8,800 nt of DNA. Source: UBA11524 sp964542315 (GTDB taxonomy: Bacteria > Bacillota > Clostridia > Christensenellales > Aristaeellaceae). The position numbers were made by a program, and so were the translations under genes. Shown here piece after piece: positions 1-6,070 of this stretch; the first letter of the stretch is position 1, and the number at the start of each line of letters is the position of its first letter. The stretch lies in NCBI GenBank assembly GCA_964542315.1, contig CAZIUA010000092.1, forward strand, positions 1 through 8,800, written 5' to 3'. The notes beneath the pieces are model-generated. The model made no database searches. It was not told the origin of the DNA and saw only the letters and a list, made by a program, of their open reading frames with translations.

Positions 1-20
1 GCCAGGCGGATGCTCGTCAT
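1..20 (-). CDS. Start of an unidentified gene, cut by the window edge
   Basis: The stop codon of the GH127-like gene overlaps an ATG in the arrangement ATGA. The new frame reads M-T-S-I-R-L before the window ends. A strong GGAGG (complement of 29-33) lies 8 nt upstream of this ATG, inside the end of the preceding gene, which is the usual layout for translational coupling. Only six complete codons are visible, so no product can be named. If real, it is the next gene of the same transcript as the GH127-like gene. Confidence 0.6.
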
Positions 21-1699
21 GCCTGCTTCCTCCCGGGGAAGAGGGCGATGCGGCGTTCCGCACGCGCATAGGGCACCAGCGCGACAGTCTGCATCTCTCC
101 CGTCGTTTCGGGCAGCACGGGGACATCCGCAGGCTGGCCATCGCGCATTTTCCATTCTTTCACCGTGTCGAGGGTCGCCATGACGCGGCCATCCGCTATT
201 TCAGCGGACACGAGGGCCTTGCGCCAGTCATCCCCCTGCCCGTCCAGCGCCATCACGACCGGGCCGCGCAGCACATACCGCCCCTGATGATGGCCTTCCA
301 CCACCTGGAGCGCCTGCCCGAAGGTCAGGTCGATCACCGCGCCGTCCTGCCAGTCGCGATCGAGCTTCAGGGCCGCATCAGCAGCCGTTTCGCTGCACGC
401 TTCGCCATTGACGGCCACCTGGAAGTCAATGCTCCAGGCCGGCACGCGGAAAGTCAGCGCGGCCTTCGTCTGCTGCTTGCAATGCACAGTGACCTGCGCG
501 CCCTTGGCGGTGCACTTGACCGTCAGGACGAGCAGCCCCTCCCCCACGGGGACGGCATAGCGTCCGGGCAGGTACAGGTTGAGCATCGCGCCATCCGCAC
601 AGGCGGACACCGCGCTGGAAGCCAGCGCCGCATAGCCGCGGGTCAGGCGGTTCAGCGCGCGATCCTCATGATCGTCCGCCACGATAAAGCAATCCGCCTC
701 ATTGGCTGCCGTCAAAGCGTTCACCTGCTGGAACATGGTCAGGTCCTCGCCCACCAGGCAGGCCGGCAGCGCGTTGTAGGCCATGCGCTCCAGCGCGTCC
801 CACGCCCACGCGGCATGATCGGCCTTCGCCGCCGCGCAGAGAGCCTCCGTCCAGGCGCCCAGTGCCGCCGTGGACACCGCCTCCGCAGGGGAAGTGCCTT
901 CCAGCAGCTCATCGGAGGTCAGGCCGCCGCAGATTGCACCATGATAGCGGCTGAGGCGTTCCCAGCCGTTGCGCGCCGCATTCAGCTCCGTCGCAGAGCC
1001 GGAACGCCAGCCCTTGGCCATGGCACCGCGCGCGCCGTCCGCCAGCTTTTCAGCATGGTTCGTGCGCATCAGCTGAGGATAGTAATCCTCGCGGGTGGTG
1101 CTGCGGTCCAGGCCGTCGGTCAGCTCCTGATAGGTGACCGTGCGGCTGGTGGGACGCTGGCTGCTGACGGTATTCAGCACGCCCGCCCAGTTCAGCGTGG
1201 ACTCGGAGATGCGTTCGCACAGGGTGAGCACGGCGGTCTTGCCGGTCACGCGGTAGAAATTCTCCAGCAGCTCCAGCAGATCAGCGGGATCCTCCCAGAT
1301 GGCGGTATCCGCCGCGATGCTCTCCAGGTGCTGCGCCGCGTACGCGAACCAGCGGCTCATGCACTCCAGCAGCGCCTTGTCCGGGGCGTATTCATACAGC
1401 GCCCAGGCCGCACGCAGCAGCTGCACGCTCTCGCTGAGGGGCATGGCGAAGGCGCCGTCCGCCTTCTGCGTATCCAGCAGCGCGCGGATCTTCGCCACCA
1501 CGGGCTCCTCATCGGGCTTGGCGGTCACGATGCACGCCAGGCGGAAGGTGCCTTCCAGGGCGGACACAGCGTTGTTTCCGGCGGTCAGGGCATAGAGCTT
1601 GCGCAGCGCGGCGCTCTCCATGCGCACAAGACCGGCAGGAAGGGCCTGACTGTTCATGGCCGTCAGGGGCGCCTTGTCAAAAATCGGCTTCAGGGGCAT
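17..1699 (-). CDS. GH127-like (DUF1680) glycoside hydrolase homologue with degenerate active site
   Basis: A 560-residue protein resembling the beta-L-arabinofuranosidase family GH127 (DUF1680), enzymes that remove arabinose or related sugars from plant glycans. Recognisable family pieces are a helical (alpha/alpha)6-type N-terminal part; an HGAICGG...EGTSP stretch near residues 253-271; YNALP near 308; FQQVN near 323; a beta-rich part with FRVPAWS near 417, VNG near 430; and RYVLRGPVVMALD near 474. There is no signal peptide, so a cytoplasmic protein is likely. The start is set at 1699 by GGAGGA 7 nt upstream; the frame extends 21 codons further up, but those run into the promoter. By eye, the family's Glu-x-Cys and Cys-Cys positions, which hold zinc and the nucleophile in characterised GH127 enzymes, are here Ser-Thr-Ala (276-278) and Asp-Arg (346-347). 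The family fold is fairly secure; catalytic activity and substrate are not. It has its own promoter and an overlapping downstream gene. Confidence 0.75.
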   Translation of the reverse strand: MPLKPIFDKAPLTAMNSQALPAGLVRMESAALRKLYALTAGNNAVSALEGTFRLACIVTAKPDEEPVVAKIRALLDTQKADGAFAMPLSESVQLLRAAWALYEYAPDKALLECMSRWFAYAAQHLESIAADTAIWEDPADLLELLENFYRVTGKTAVLTLCERISESTLNWAGVLNTVSSQRPTSRTVTYQELTDGLDRSTTREDYYPQLMRTNHAEKLADGARGAMAKGWRSGSATELNAARNGWERLSRYHGAICGGLTSDELLEGTSPAEAVSTAALGAWTEALCAAAKADHAAWAWDALERMAYNALPACLVGEDLTMFQQVNALTAANEADCFIVADDHEDRALNRLTRGYAALASSAVSACADGAMLNLYLPGRYAVPVGEGLLVLTVKCTAKGAQVTVHCKQQTKAALTFRVPAWSIDFQVAVNGEACSETAADAALKLDRDWQDGAVIDLTFGQALQVVEGHHQGRYVLRGPVVMALDGQGDDWRKALVSAEIADGRVMATLDTVKEWKMRDGQPADVPVLPETTGEMQTVALVPYARAERRIALFPGRKQA

Positions 1700-1706
1700 T
1701 TCAGTA

Positions 1707-1712
1707 TCCTCC
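1707..1712 (-). promoter_or_regulatory. Ribosome binding site deciding the GH127-like start
   Basis: GGAGGA on the minus strand, 7 nt before the ATG at 1699. It favours this start over the ATG at 1762, which lies immediately next to the predicted -10 element and could not be on the transcript. Confidence 0.8.
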
Positions 1713-1750
1713 AAACATTCAGCGTTGGTACGCACAGTAAACCAGCATTT

Positions 1751-1779
1751 ATTATAGCGCATTTCGCTGAAAACTGCAA
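1751..1779 (-). promoter_or_regulatory. Promoter of the GH127-like gene
   Basis: On the minus strand TTGCAG (complement of 1774-1779), a 17-nt spacer and a perfect TATAAT (complement of 1751-1756). The -35 is weak, the -10 is consensus. The predicted transcription start is about 45 nt upstream of the ATG at 1699. The terminator at 1810-1837 lies just upstream and separates this unit from the nitroreductase gene. Confidence 0.65.
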
Positions 1780-1809
1780 TGATAACATCTGTAAAATATG
1801 CACCACGTC

Positions 1810-1837
1810 AAAAGGCGGAGCATTTTCCTGCCCCGCC
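1810..1837 (-). terminator. Intrinsic terminator after the nitroreductase gene
   Basis: Minus-strand hairpin of nine base pairs (one G-U): GGCGGGGCA pairs with TGCTCCGCC around a GGAAAA loop, directly followed by TTTTG. It begins 15 nt after the nitroreductase stop. The U tract is short but the stem is GC-rich. Confidence 0.75.
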
Positions 1838-1852
1838 CTGCCAGCGCATCCC

Positions 1853-2374
1853 TTATTCCACGATATTCAGGCTGATGCGGTCCTCCGGGATCTCCCGCTC
1901 TTCATAGGGCGTATCCATTTCGCCCACCGCCAGCGCGCACGCAGGCGTGAAGCCCTCCGGGATGCCCAGCTTCTTCGTCAGGTCCGCATTGCCGGACAGC
2001 GCGATGGTGCAGCCCCAGATGTGGCATGCACCCACGCCTGCATCCACCGCGGCCAGTGCCATATCATGGGCGATGATCGCCGCATTGGAATAGCCCACAT
2101 TGTCCGCCGCAGCGGTGGACACGATGATCAGCTCCGGCGCGTTGTAGAGGAATTTGCGGCGCTCGCCCTGGAAGAGGACGGCGGCGTTCTCCTCGATCGC
2201 ATCGAGCATTTCGGGATCCTTCACCACGGTCAGGTGGACGGAATCATAGCGTCCCCGCCCGACAGGGGATGCATTCGCGGCATGGATGAGCTGTGCGCGC
2301 ACTTCCTGCGGAATGGGCTTGCCGTTGAATTGGCGGATGGACTTGCGGACATTGAACACCTTGGTCAGTTCCAT
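1853..2374 (-). CDS. Nitroreductase family FMN oxidoreductase
   Basis: A 173-residue protein of the nitroreductase superfamily, usually homodimeric FMN enzymes that reduce nitro groups, quinones or other acceptors with NAD(P)H. Visible hallmarks are an N-terminal RKSIRQF (residues 10-16) matching the family's arginine-rich FMN phosphate contact; LIHAANASPVG (29-39); LIIVSTAAAD (82-91); a helix with NAAIIAHDMALAA (97-109) followed by VGACHIWG (114-121); and GIPEGFTPACALAVGEMD (137-154). The length suits the short single-domain members. The physiological substrate cannot be read from the sequence. The start is fixed by AGGAGGG 7 nt upstream; 19 extra upstream codons would overlap the preceding gene. 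It starts 13 nt after the stop of the [4Fe-4S] protein gene, so the two are probably co-transcribed and may be functionally linked redox proteins. Confidence 0.9.
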   Translation of the reverse strand: MELTKVFNVRKSIRQFNGKPIPQEVRAQLIHAANASPVGRGRYDSVHLTVVKDPEMLDAIEENAAVLFQGERRKFLYNAPELIIVSTAAADNVGYSNAAIIAHDMALAAVDAGVGACHIWGCTIALSGNADLTKKLGIPEGFTPACALAVGEMDTPYEEREIPEDRISLNIVE

Positions 2375-2381
2375 GATGATA

Positions 2382-2388
2382 CCCTCCT
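2382..2388 (-). promoter_or_regulatory. Ribosome binding site of the nitroreductase gene
   Basis: AGGAGGG on the minus strand, 7 nt before the ATG at 2374 and touching the stop codon of the upstream [4Fe-4S] protein gene. This is consistent with coupled translation and decides the start. Confidence 0.8.
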
Positions 2389-3248
2389 CATTTTTGTTTC
2401 TTTTCCAGCTGAGAGACCGCCCAGGATGCATGCTCCGCCACCACGGGCGACGGATGGGCGCACAGCCGCTCCAGCGCAGGCAGCAGCGCGGCGTCTCCGC
2501 TGCATCCGGCCAGCAGGCAGCTCTGTCCCAGGACGCGGTTCGGGATGGTCAGGTTCACGCCAATCAGCGGACGCAGCGCCAGCGCATTTTCCCTGGGCGA
2601 CATCAGGAACGGTGCAAGCGGCAGACCCGGCTTCTTCGCAGCGGTAGGCGGCGCATTATGCGGACATGCGCGCTGGCACACATCGCAGCCGATGAGCATC
2701 GTCCCCATCTTCGCGCGCAGTTCCTCCGGCACGGGCTTGCCGCTCATCTGCCAGTTGCGCAGGCAGCGTTCCCGGTGAAACACGCCGCCCTCCAGCGCAC
2801 CGGTCGGGCAGGCCGCCTCGCAGCGGCGGCAATCACCGCAGTGCAGCGGCTGATCCTCCGCCAGCAGGTGATGCGTCGGCTCGATGCGTTTTGTCAGCGC
2901 CAGCGTCTGCACATGGAAGCGGCTCCCTGTGCCGCGCAGGTAGGACAGCGTGTTCCGCCCCTGGGAGAGCTCCGGCAGGCGCGCGAAAATGGGCTTCAGG
3001 CGGATGTCATCCCGCAGGGCGACGCCTTCCTCGGCGTGACGTTTGGCAATGTCCGCCGCAGCCTCATAGGCCTGCTGGGACGCATAATAATACGGATGGA
3101 TCCACGCGCCCGTTCCGGACGCTTCCTCCGCCTGATAAATGCGGAACGCCAGCACGATGGTCGCCCATTCAGGGTAGCCGCATTCCGCGCCGTCCAGTGC
3201 CATCACGCGGTCAAAGCCGCATTCCGTCAGTTCGGCGATGATCTCCAC
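2388..3248 (-). CDS. QueG-like double [4Fe-4S] cluster protein
   Basis: A protein of about 286 residues related to epoxyqueuosine reductase (QueG), the cobalamin and two-[4Fe-4S] enzyme of tRNA queuosine synthesis. Numbered from the GTG start, it has a bacterial ferredoxin pair: CGDCRRCEAACP (137-148, Cys 137, 140, 143, 147), a further Cys at 162, and GCDVCQRACP (187-196, Cys 188, 191, 195). A GRNTL stretch near residue 97 resembles the GKNT motif of QueG. The last 50 residues look like one HEAT-type repeat, as in QueG. It is clearly shorter than a usual QueG (about 380), and I do not see the N-terminal DYH-type motif, so orthology to queG is doubtful and no symbol is given. The start is uncertain: GTG at 3248 has GGGGA 10 nt upstream. 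The alternative TTG at 3272 has GGAGG 13 nt upstream, but that site is buried in the upp terminator hairpin. It probably forms an operon with the nitroreductase gene. Confidence 0.8.
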   Translation of the reverse strand: MEIIAELTECGFDRVMALDGAECGYPEWATIVLAFRIYQAEEASGTGAWIHPYYYASQQAYEAAADIAKRHAEEGVALRDDIRLKPIFARLPELSQGRNTLSYLRGTGSRFHVQTLALTKRIEPTHHLLAEDQPLHCGDCRRCEAACPTGALEGGVFHRERCLRNWQMSGKPVPEELRAKMGTMLIGCDVCQRACPHNAPPTAAKKPGLPLAPFLMSPRENALALRPLIGVNLTIPNRVLGQSCLLAGCSGDAALLPALERLCAHPSPVVAEHASWAVSQLEKKQK

Positions 3249-3270
3249 TTCTCCACTGTCCCCTTTTTTC

Positions 3271-3305
3271 AAAACAGGGAGGAGCCTCCGTCAGAAGCCC
3301 CTCCC
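3271..3305 (-). terminator. Intrinsic terminator after upp
   Basis: On the minus strand a 12-bp stem (GGGAGGGGCTTC with GAGGCTCCTCCC, two G-U pairs) closes a five-base loop and is followed by TGTTTT. It starts 12 nt after the upp stop. It is likely to end most upp transcripts, leaving some read-through as a possible source for the two downstream redox genes, because I saw no good promoter between them and upp. Confidence 0.7.
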
Positions 3306-3317
3306 CGGTTCATGCAA

Positions 3318-3947
3318 TTACTTCGTGCCAAAGAGACGGTCGCCTGCATCGCCCAGACCGGGGATGATGTAGCCGTGCTCGTTCAGGTGGTCATCCAGGC
3401 CCGCGACGAAGATATCCACGTCGGGATGATCCGCCTGCACCTTGGCGATGCCTTCGGGCGCAGCGATCAGGTTGACCAGACGGATGTGCTTGCAGCCGCG
3501 CTTCTTCAGCAGGGTGATGGCGTCGGACGCGCTGCCGCCGGTGGCCAGCATGGGATCGAGCAGGAGCAGCTCTCGCTCGGGCGCGTCCACGGGCAGCTTG
3601 CAGTAGTATTCAACGGGCTCGAGGGTCTCGGGGTCGCGATACAGGCCGATGTGGCCGATGCGGCACGCGGGGACCATGCGCAGCACGCCATCCACCATGC
3701 CCAGGCCGGCACGCAGGATCGGCACGATGCCCATCTTCTTGCCGGCGAGCATCTTCTGGGTCGTCTTGCCCAGGGGCGTTTCGATCTCGACATCGGTGGT
3801 CGGGAGGTCACGGGTCACCTCATAGACCATCAGCATGGAGATCTCCTCCAGCAGCTCGCGGAACTCCTTGGGGCCGGTGGTGTTCTGACGCATAATGGTC
3901 AGCTTATGCTGAATCAACGGATGGTCGAAAACATGAACCTTGCTCAT
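3318..3947 (-). CDS. upp: Uracil phosphoribosyltransferase
   Basis: Converts uracil and PRPP to UMP and pyrophosphate, the cytosolic uracil salvage step. The 209-residue length is exactly typical of bacterial UPRT. Clear signatures are GIVPILRAGLGM (73-84); the PRPP-binding segment LLLLDPMLATGGSA (127-140); EYYCKLP (113-119); AAPEGI (162-167); and the C-terminal uracil-binding region GYIIPGLGDAGDRLFGTK (192-209). The start at 3947 is set by AGGAGG 8 nt upstream and gives the normal N-terminus beginning M-S-K-V; a longer frame to 3980 has no ribosome binding site. It is transcribed divergently from lgt and followed by a hairpin terminator, so it may be largely monocistronic. Confidence 0.98.
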   Translation of the reverse strand: MSKVHVFDHPLIQHKLTIMRQNTTGPKEFRELLEEISMLMVYEVTRDLPTTDVEIETPLGKTTQKMLAGKKMGIVPILRAGLGMVDGVLRMVPACRIGHIGLYRDPETLEPVEYYCKLPVDAPERELLLLDPMLATGGSASDAITLLKKRGCKHIRLVNLIAAPEGIAKVQADHPDVDIFVAGLDDHLNEHGYIIPGLGDAGDRLFGTK

Positions 3948-3955
3948 TGGAAGCG

Positions 3956-3961
3956 CCTCCT
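3956..3961 (-). promoter_or_regulatory. Ribosome binding site of upp
   Basis: Perfect AGGAGG on the minus strand, 8 nt before the ATG at 3947. It excludes the longer frame starting at 3980. Confidence 0.85.
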
Positions 3962-3981
3962 CATATCTCTTGCATAACAAT

Positions 3982-3995
3982 CTGTGGAAACACAG
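3982..3995 (-). repeat. Short inverted repeat in the upp leader
   Basis: CTGTG, four bases, CACAG: a perfect 5-bp dyad between the upp promoter and its ribosome binding site, at or just after the predicted transcription start. It could be a small leader hairpin or an operator, but it is short enough to be chance. Confidence 0.35.
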
Positions 3996-4000
3996 TGTTC

Positions 4001-4037
4001 CTGATATGATTATACTCCATTTTTGTCAACCACGCAA
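4001..4037 (-). promoter_or_regulatory. Promoter region of upp
   Basis: Two overlapping readings exist on the minus strand. One is a perfect TTGACA (complement of 4024-4029) with a 17-nt spacer to TATCAG (4001-4006). The other is a perfect TATAAT (complement of 4009-4014) with a 17-nt spacer to TTGCGT (4032-4037). The perfect -35 and perfect -10 are only 9 nt apart, so they cannot serve one promoter. Either reading places the start about 45-55 nt before the upp ATG. Confidence 0.6.
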
Positions 4038-4062
4038 GCCCCTTTTCCCGGCCTGCGCATTC

Positions 4063-4091
4063 TTGACAGCGATGCGGGAAATACCTATAAT
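4063..4091 (+). promoter_or_regulatory. Consensus promoter of the lgt operon
   Basis: TTGACA (4063-4068), exactly 17 nt, TATAAT (4086-4091): a perfect sigma-A/sigma-70 consensus match in both hexamers and spacing. The predicted transcription start is near 4098, about 24 nt before the lgt ATG. Its -35 lies about 33 bp from the divergent upp -35, so any regulator bound between them could affect both. Confidence 0.9.
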
Positions 4092-4106
4092 AAAGTGACT
4101 ATAAAT

Positions 4107-4111
4107 GGAGG
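4107..4111 (+). promoter_or_regulatory. Ribosome binding site of lgt
   Basis: GGAGG, 10 nt before the ATG at 4122. Together with the promoter at 4063-4091 it excludes the longer open frame beginning at 4023, whose first codons lie upstream of the transcription start. Confidence 0.8.
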
Positions 4112-4121
4112 CCAAAACGCC

Positions 4122-4925
4122 ATGTCCATCCCCTACAGCCGGTATGTTTTCGGCAATATCCCCTGGTACAGCATGCTGATCCTCCTGGGCATCATCGCCG
4201 CATTCGCCCTGTGCGAACACGAGGAGAAGCGCCGCCAGCTCAAGCCGGACACCATCATCGATCTGGCCTTCTGCGCCGTCCCCCTGGGCATCATCGGTGC
4301 AAGGCTGTACTATGTTTTCTTCCAGTGGCCCGTCTTCGCGGAGGATCCCGTCAGCATCCTGCGCATCTGGGAGGGCGGCCTGGCCATCTACGGCGGCATC
4401 ATCGGCGGCCTGCTGGGCGTGGTGCTCTTTGCCCGGCACAGAAAGCTGGATTCCTTCCTGCTGACGGATATCATCGTCCCCGGCCTGGCGCTGGCGCAGG
4501 GCATCGGCCGCTGGGGCAACTACTTCAATATGGAAGCTTTCGGCCGGGAGATCACCGATCCAGCGTGGCAGTTTTTCCCCATGGGCGTGCAGATCCCCGC
4601 CGGCGAGGGCTATGTCTGGCACATGGCAACCTTCTTTTACGAATCCTGCTGGGATGTGCTCATCTTTGCGGTGCTGTGGTTCATCATCCGCAAACACAGC
4701 AAGACCCCCGGCACGGTGACGCTGTGGTATCTGCTGCTCTACGGCTGCGGGCGCACCCTGATCGAGGGGCTGCGAACTGACAGCCTCATGCTCGGCGTAT
4801 TCCGCGTCAGCCAGCTGCTGAGCCTGGCGCTGGTGATCTTCGCCGCCGCGATGCTGATCGCGATTCGCATCCGCAACCGACATGTGAACACAAAGGAGGA
4901 CGGCTCATGCCTTCCACACCGCTGA
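4122..4925 (+). CDS. lgt: Prolipoprotein diacylglyceryl transferase
   Basis: Transfers diacylglycerol from phosphatidylglycerol to the lipobox cysteine of prelipoproteins, the first step of lipoprotein maturation, in the cytoplasmic membrane. The 267 residues contain about seven hydrophobic segments. Signatures are GARLYYVFFQWP (59-70); IWEGGLAIYGGIIGG (82-96); the Lgt signature GIGRWGNYFNMEAFG (127-141), including Arg130 and Asn133; TFFYES (170-175); and GRTLIEGLRTDSLML...RVSQ (210-231). In E. coli Lgt the HGG motif carries a His; here the corresponding residue is Tyr90, which I recall as common in Gram-positive enzymes. It heads an operon: its last 19 nt overlap the serine hydrolase start. 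Identity is secure. Confidence 0.97.
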   Translation: MSIPYSRYVFGNIPWYSMLILLGIIAAFALCEHEEKRRQLKPDTIIDLAFCAVPLGIIGARLYYVFFQWPVFAEDPVSILRIWEGGLAIYGGIIGGLLGVVLFARHRKLDSFLLTDIIVPGLALAQGIGRWGNYFNMEAFGREITDPAWQFFPMGVQIPAGEGYVWHMATFFYESCWDVLIFAVLWFIIRKHSKTPGTVTLWYLLLYGCGRTLIEGLRTDSLMLGVFRVSQLLSLALVIFAAAMLIAIRIRNRHVNTKEDGSCLPHR

Positions 4926-6070
4926 AGAACCTGCTCTACCGCGCGGCGCTGCCCTTTGGCGCGCCCACGCCCCACAAGCAGATGAAGCACCTTGAAACCG
5001 GCCGCGCCCTGACGCATCTCCCCAATTATGAGCATCTGCTGGTGAAGCATCATGTGCTGGGCGCATCGCTGCTGCTCACCGACGGCAAAGATACCGCGCA
5101 GGTACACACCACTGTGTATGTGCCGCGCCATGTCGCTCAGGAGGACACGCTGTACCGCGTGGCGTCCATCACCAAAATGGCCACCGCGCTGGTGACGCTC
5201 ATGTGCATCGGCGATGGCCTGTTCACGCTGGACACACCCATCCGCCAGCTGCTGCCGGACACCGAACACGCCGCCGTGCTGGACGGCATGACCATCCGCC
5301 ACCTGCTCTGCCACACCTCCGGCCTGCGCGACACCGAAGGCCTTGACCGCGCCCTGAAAAGCGGGCTCCCCTACGACACGCTGCTGAGCGACCCGCACAT
5401 CATCGGCAGCGCACCGGGCACGCAGATGGCCTACTGCAATTTTAGTTTCGGGCTGATGGGCTGCATCCTCGAACACGTCACGGGCACCTGCGTCAGCGAA
5501 TTGTTCCGCCAGCGCCTGTTTGCGCCGCTGGGCATGCGTGCCGCGCTGGATGCCTCCACGCTGGACGAAAGCCAGATCATGCCCATCAGCCGTGTGCTGC
5601 CCTACCACAAGGGCAGTGACGTGACCATCACGCCGCTGGGACGCATCCCGCTGGACGCGCCCGACCCCTTGCGCCATTACGGACACACCGCCGGTGCGAT
5701 GTACACCGATGCGGCCTCCCTCTCACATCTGCTCGACCTCATCGGCGGAATGGGCGTTTTCCGCGGACAGCGGCTCATCCCCGAAGCCCTCATGGCCGAA
5801 ATGACCCGTCAGCAGGCATCCACCTCCACGCGCGTCTACGGTCTGGGACTGGTGCTGCTGGATCGCCCCGGCATTTCCGCCCATCGCCTGCTGGGGCATC
5901 AGGGCTTCGCCTATGGCTGTGTGGACGGTGCGTTCATCGAAGAAGGCACCGGGCGGAAGGTCATCTTCCTCAACGGCGGCGCCAGCGAAGCCCGCAACGG
6001 CAAGCTCGGCCTGGTCAACCAGGACGTGCTGACCTGGGCGTTCCGAAAGGAGTTCCCCACATGGATGTGA
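4907..6070 (+). CDS. Serine hydrolase, beta-lactamase/class C PBP-like family
   Basis: A 387-residue member of the beta-lactamase-related superfamily (class C beta-lactamase, EstB-type esterases, D-aminopeptidases). The catalytic set is visible: SITK (87-90, nucleophile Ser87 and Lys90), YCN (176-178, the Y-x-N motif) and HQG (331-333, in place of the KTG triad, as in many esterase-like members). HTSGL at 136-140 and the AGAMYT stretch near 262 are also family-typical. I see no signal peptide or hydrophobic N-terminus, so it is probably cytoplasmic, unlike true PBPs and secreted beta-lactamases. The substrate is not predictable; esterase or peptidase activity is as likely as any beta-lactam link. 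AAAGGAGG lies 7 nt before the ATG. It overlaps lgt by 19 nt and recX by 10 nt, implying translational coupling. Confidence 0.9.
   Translation: MPSTPLKNLLYRAALPFGAPTPHKQMKHLETGRALTHLPNYEHLLVKHHVLGASLLLTDGKDTAQVHTTVYVPRHVAQEDTLYRVASITKMATALVTLMCIGDGLFTLDTPIRQLLPDTEHAAVLDGMTIRHLLCHTSGLRDTEGLDRALKSGLPYDTLLSDPHIIGSAPGTQMAYCNFSFGLMGCILEHVTGTCVSELFRQRLFAPLGMRAALDASTLDESQIMPISRVLPYHKGSDVTITPLGRIPLDAPDPLRHYGHTAGAMYTDAASLSHLLDLIGGMGVFRGQRLIPEALMAEMTRQQASTSTRVYGLGLVLLDRPGISAHRLLGHQGFAYGCVDGAFIEEGTGRKVIFLNGGASEARNGKLGLVNQDVLTWAFRKEFPTWM

Noticed and set aside
287..2647. A very long open frame on the plus strand, about 786 codons, opposite the GH127-like and nitroreductase genes
   Set aside because: It is antisense to two real genes in a GC-rich genome where opposite frames stay open. 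The translation is His/Arg/Ala/Gln-rich with no domain and no ribosome binding site.
2286..3977. Long plus-strand frame opposite the Fe-S protein and upp
   Set aside because: Shadow of upp and the Fe-S gene, which have clear motifs, ribosome binding sites and terminators on the minus strand.
3948..4010. Possible PyrR binding site or pyrimidine attenuator in the upp leader
   Set aside because: The leader is short, lacks an antiterminator/terminator pair, and I could not match the PyrR RNA consensus; only a 5-bp dyad is present.
4026..5686. Minus-strand frames opposite lgt and the serine hydrolase
   Set aside because: Low-complexity His/Gln/Ala-rich translations antisense to well-recognised genes.
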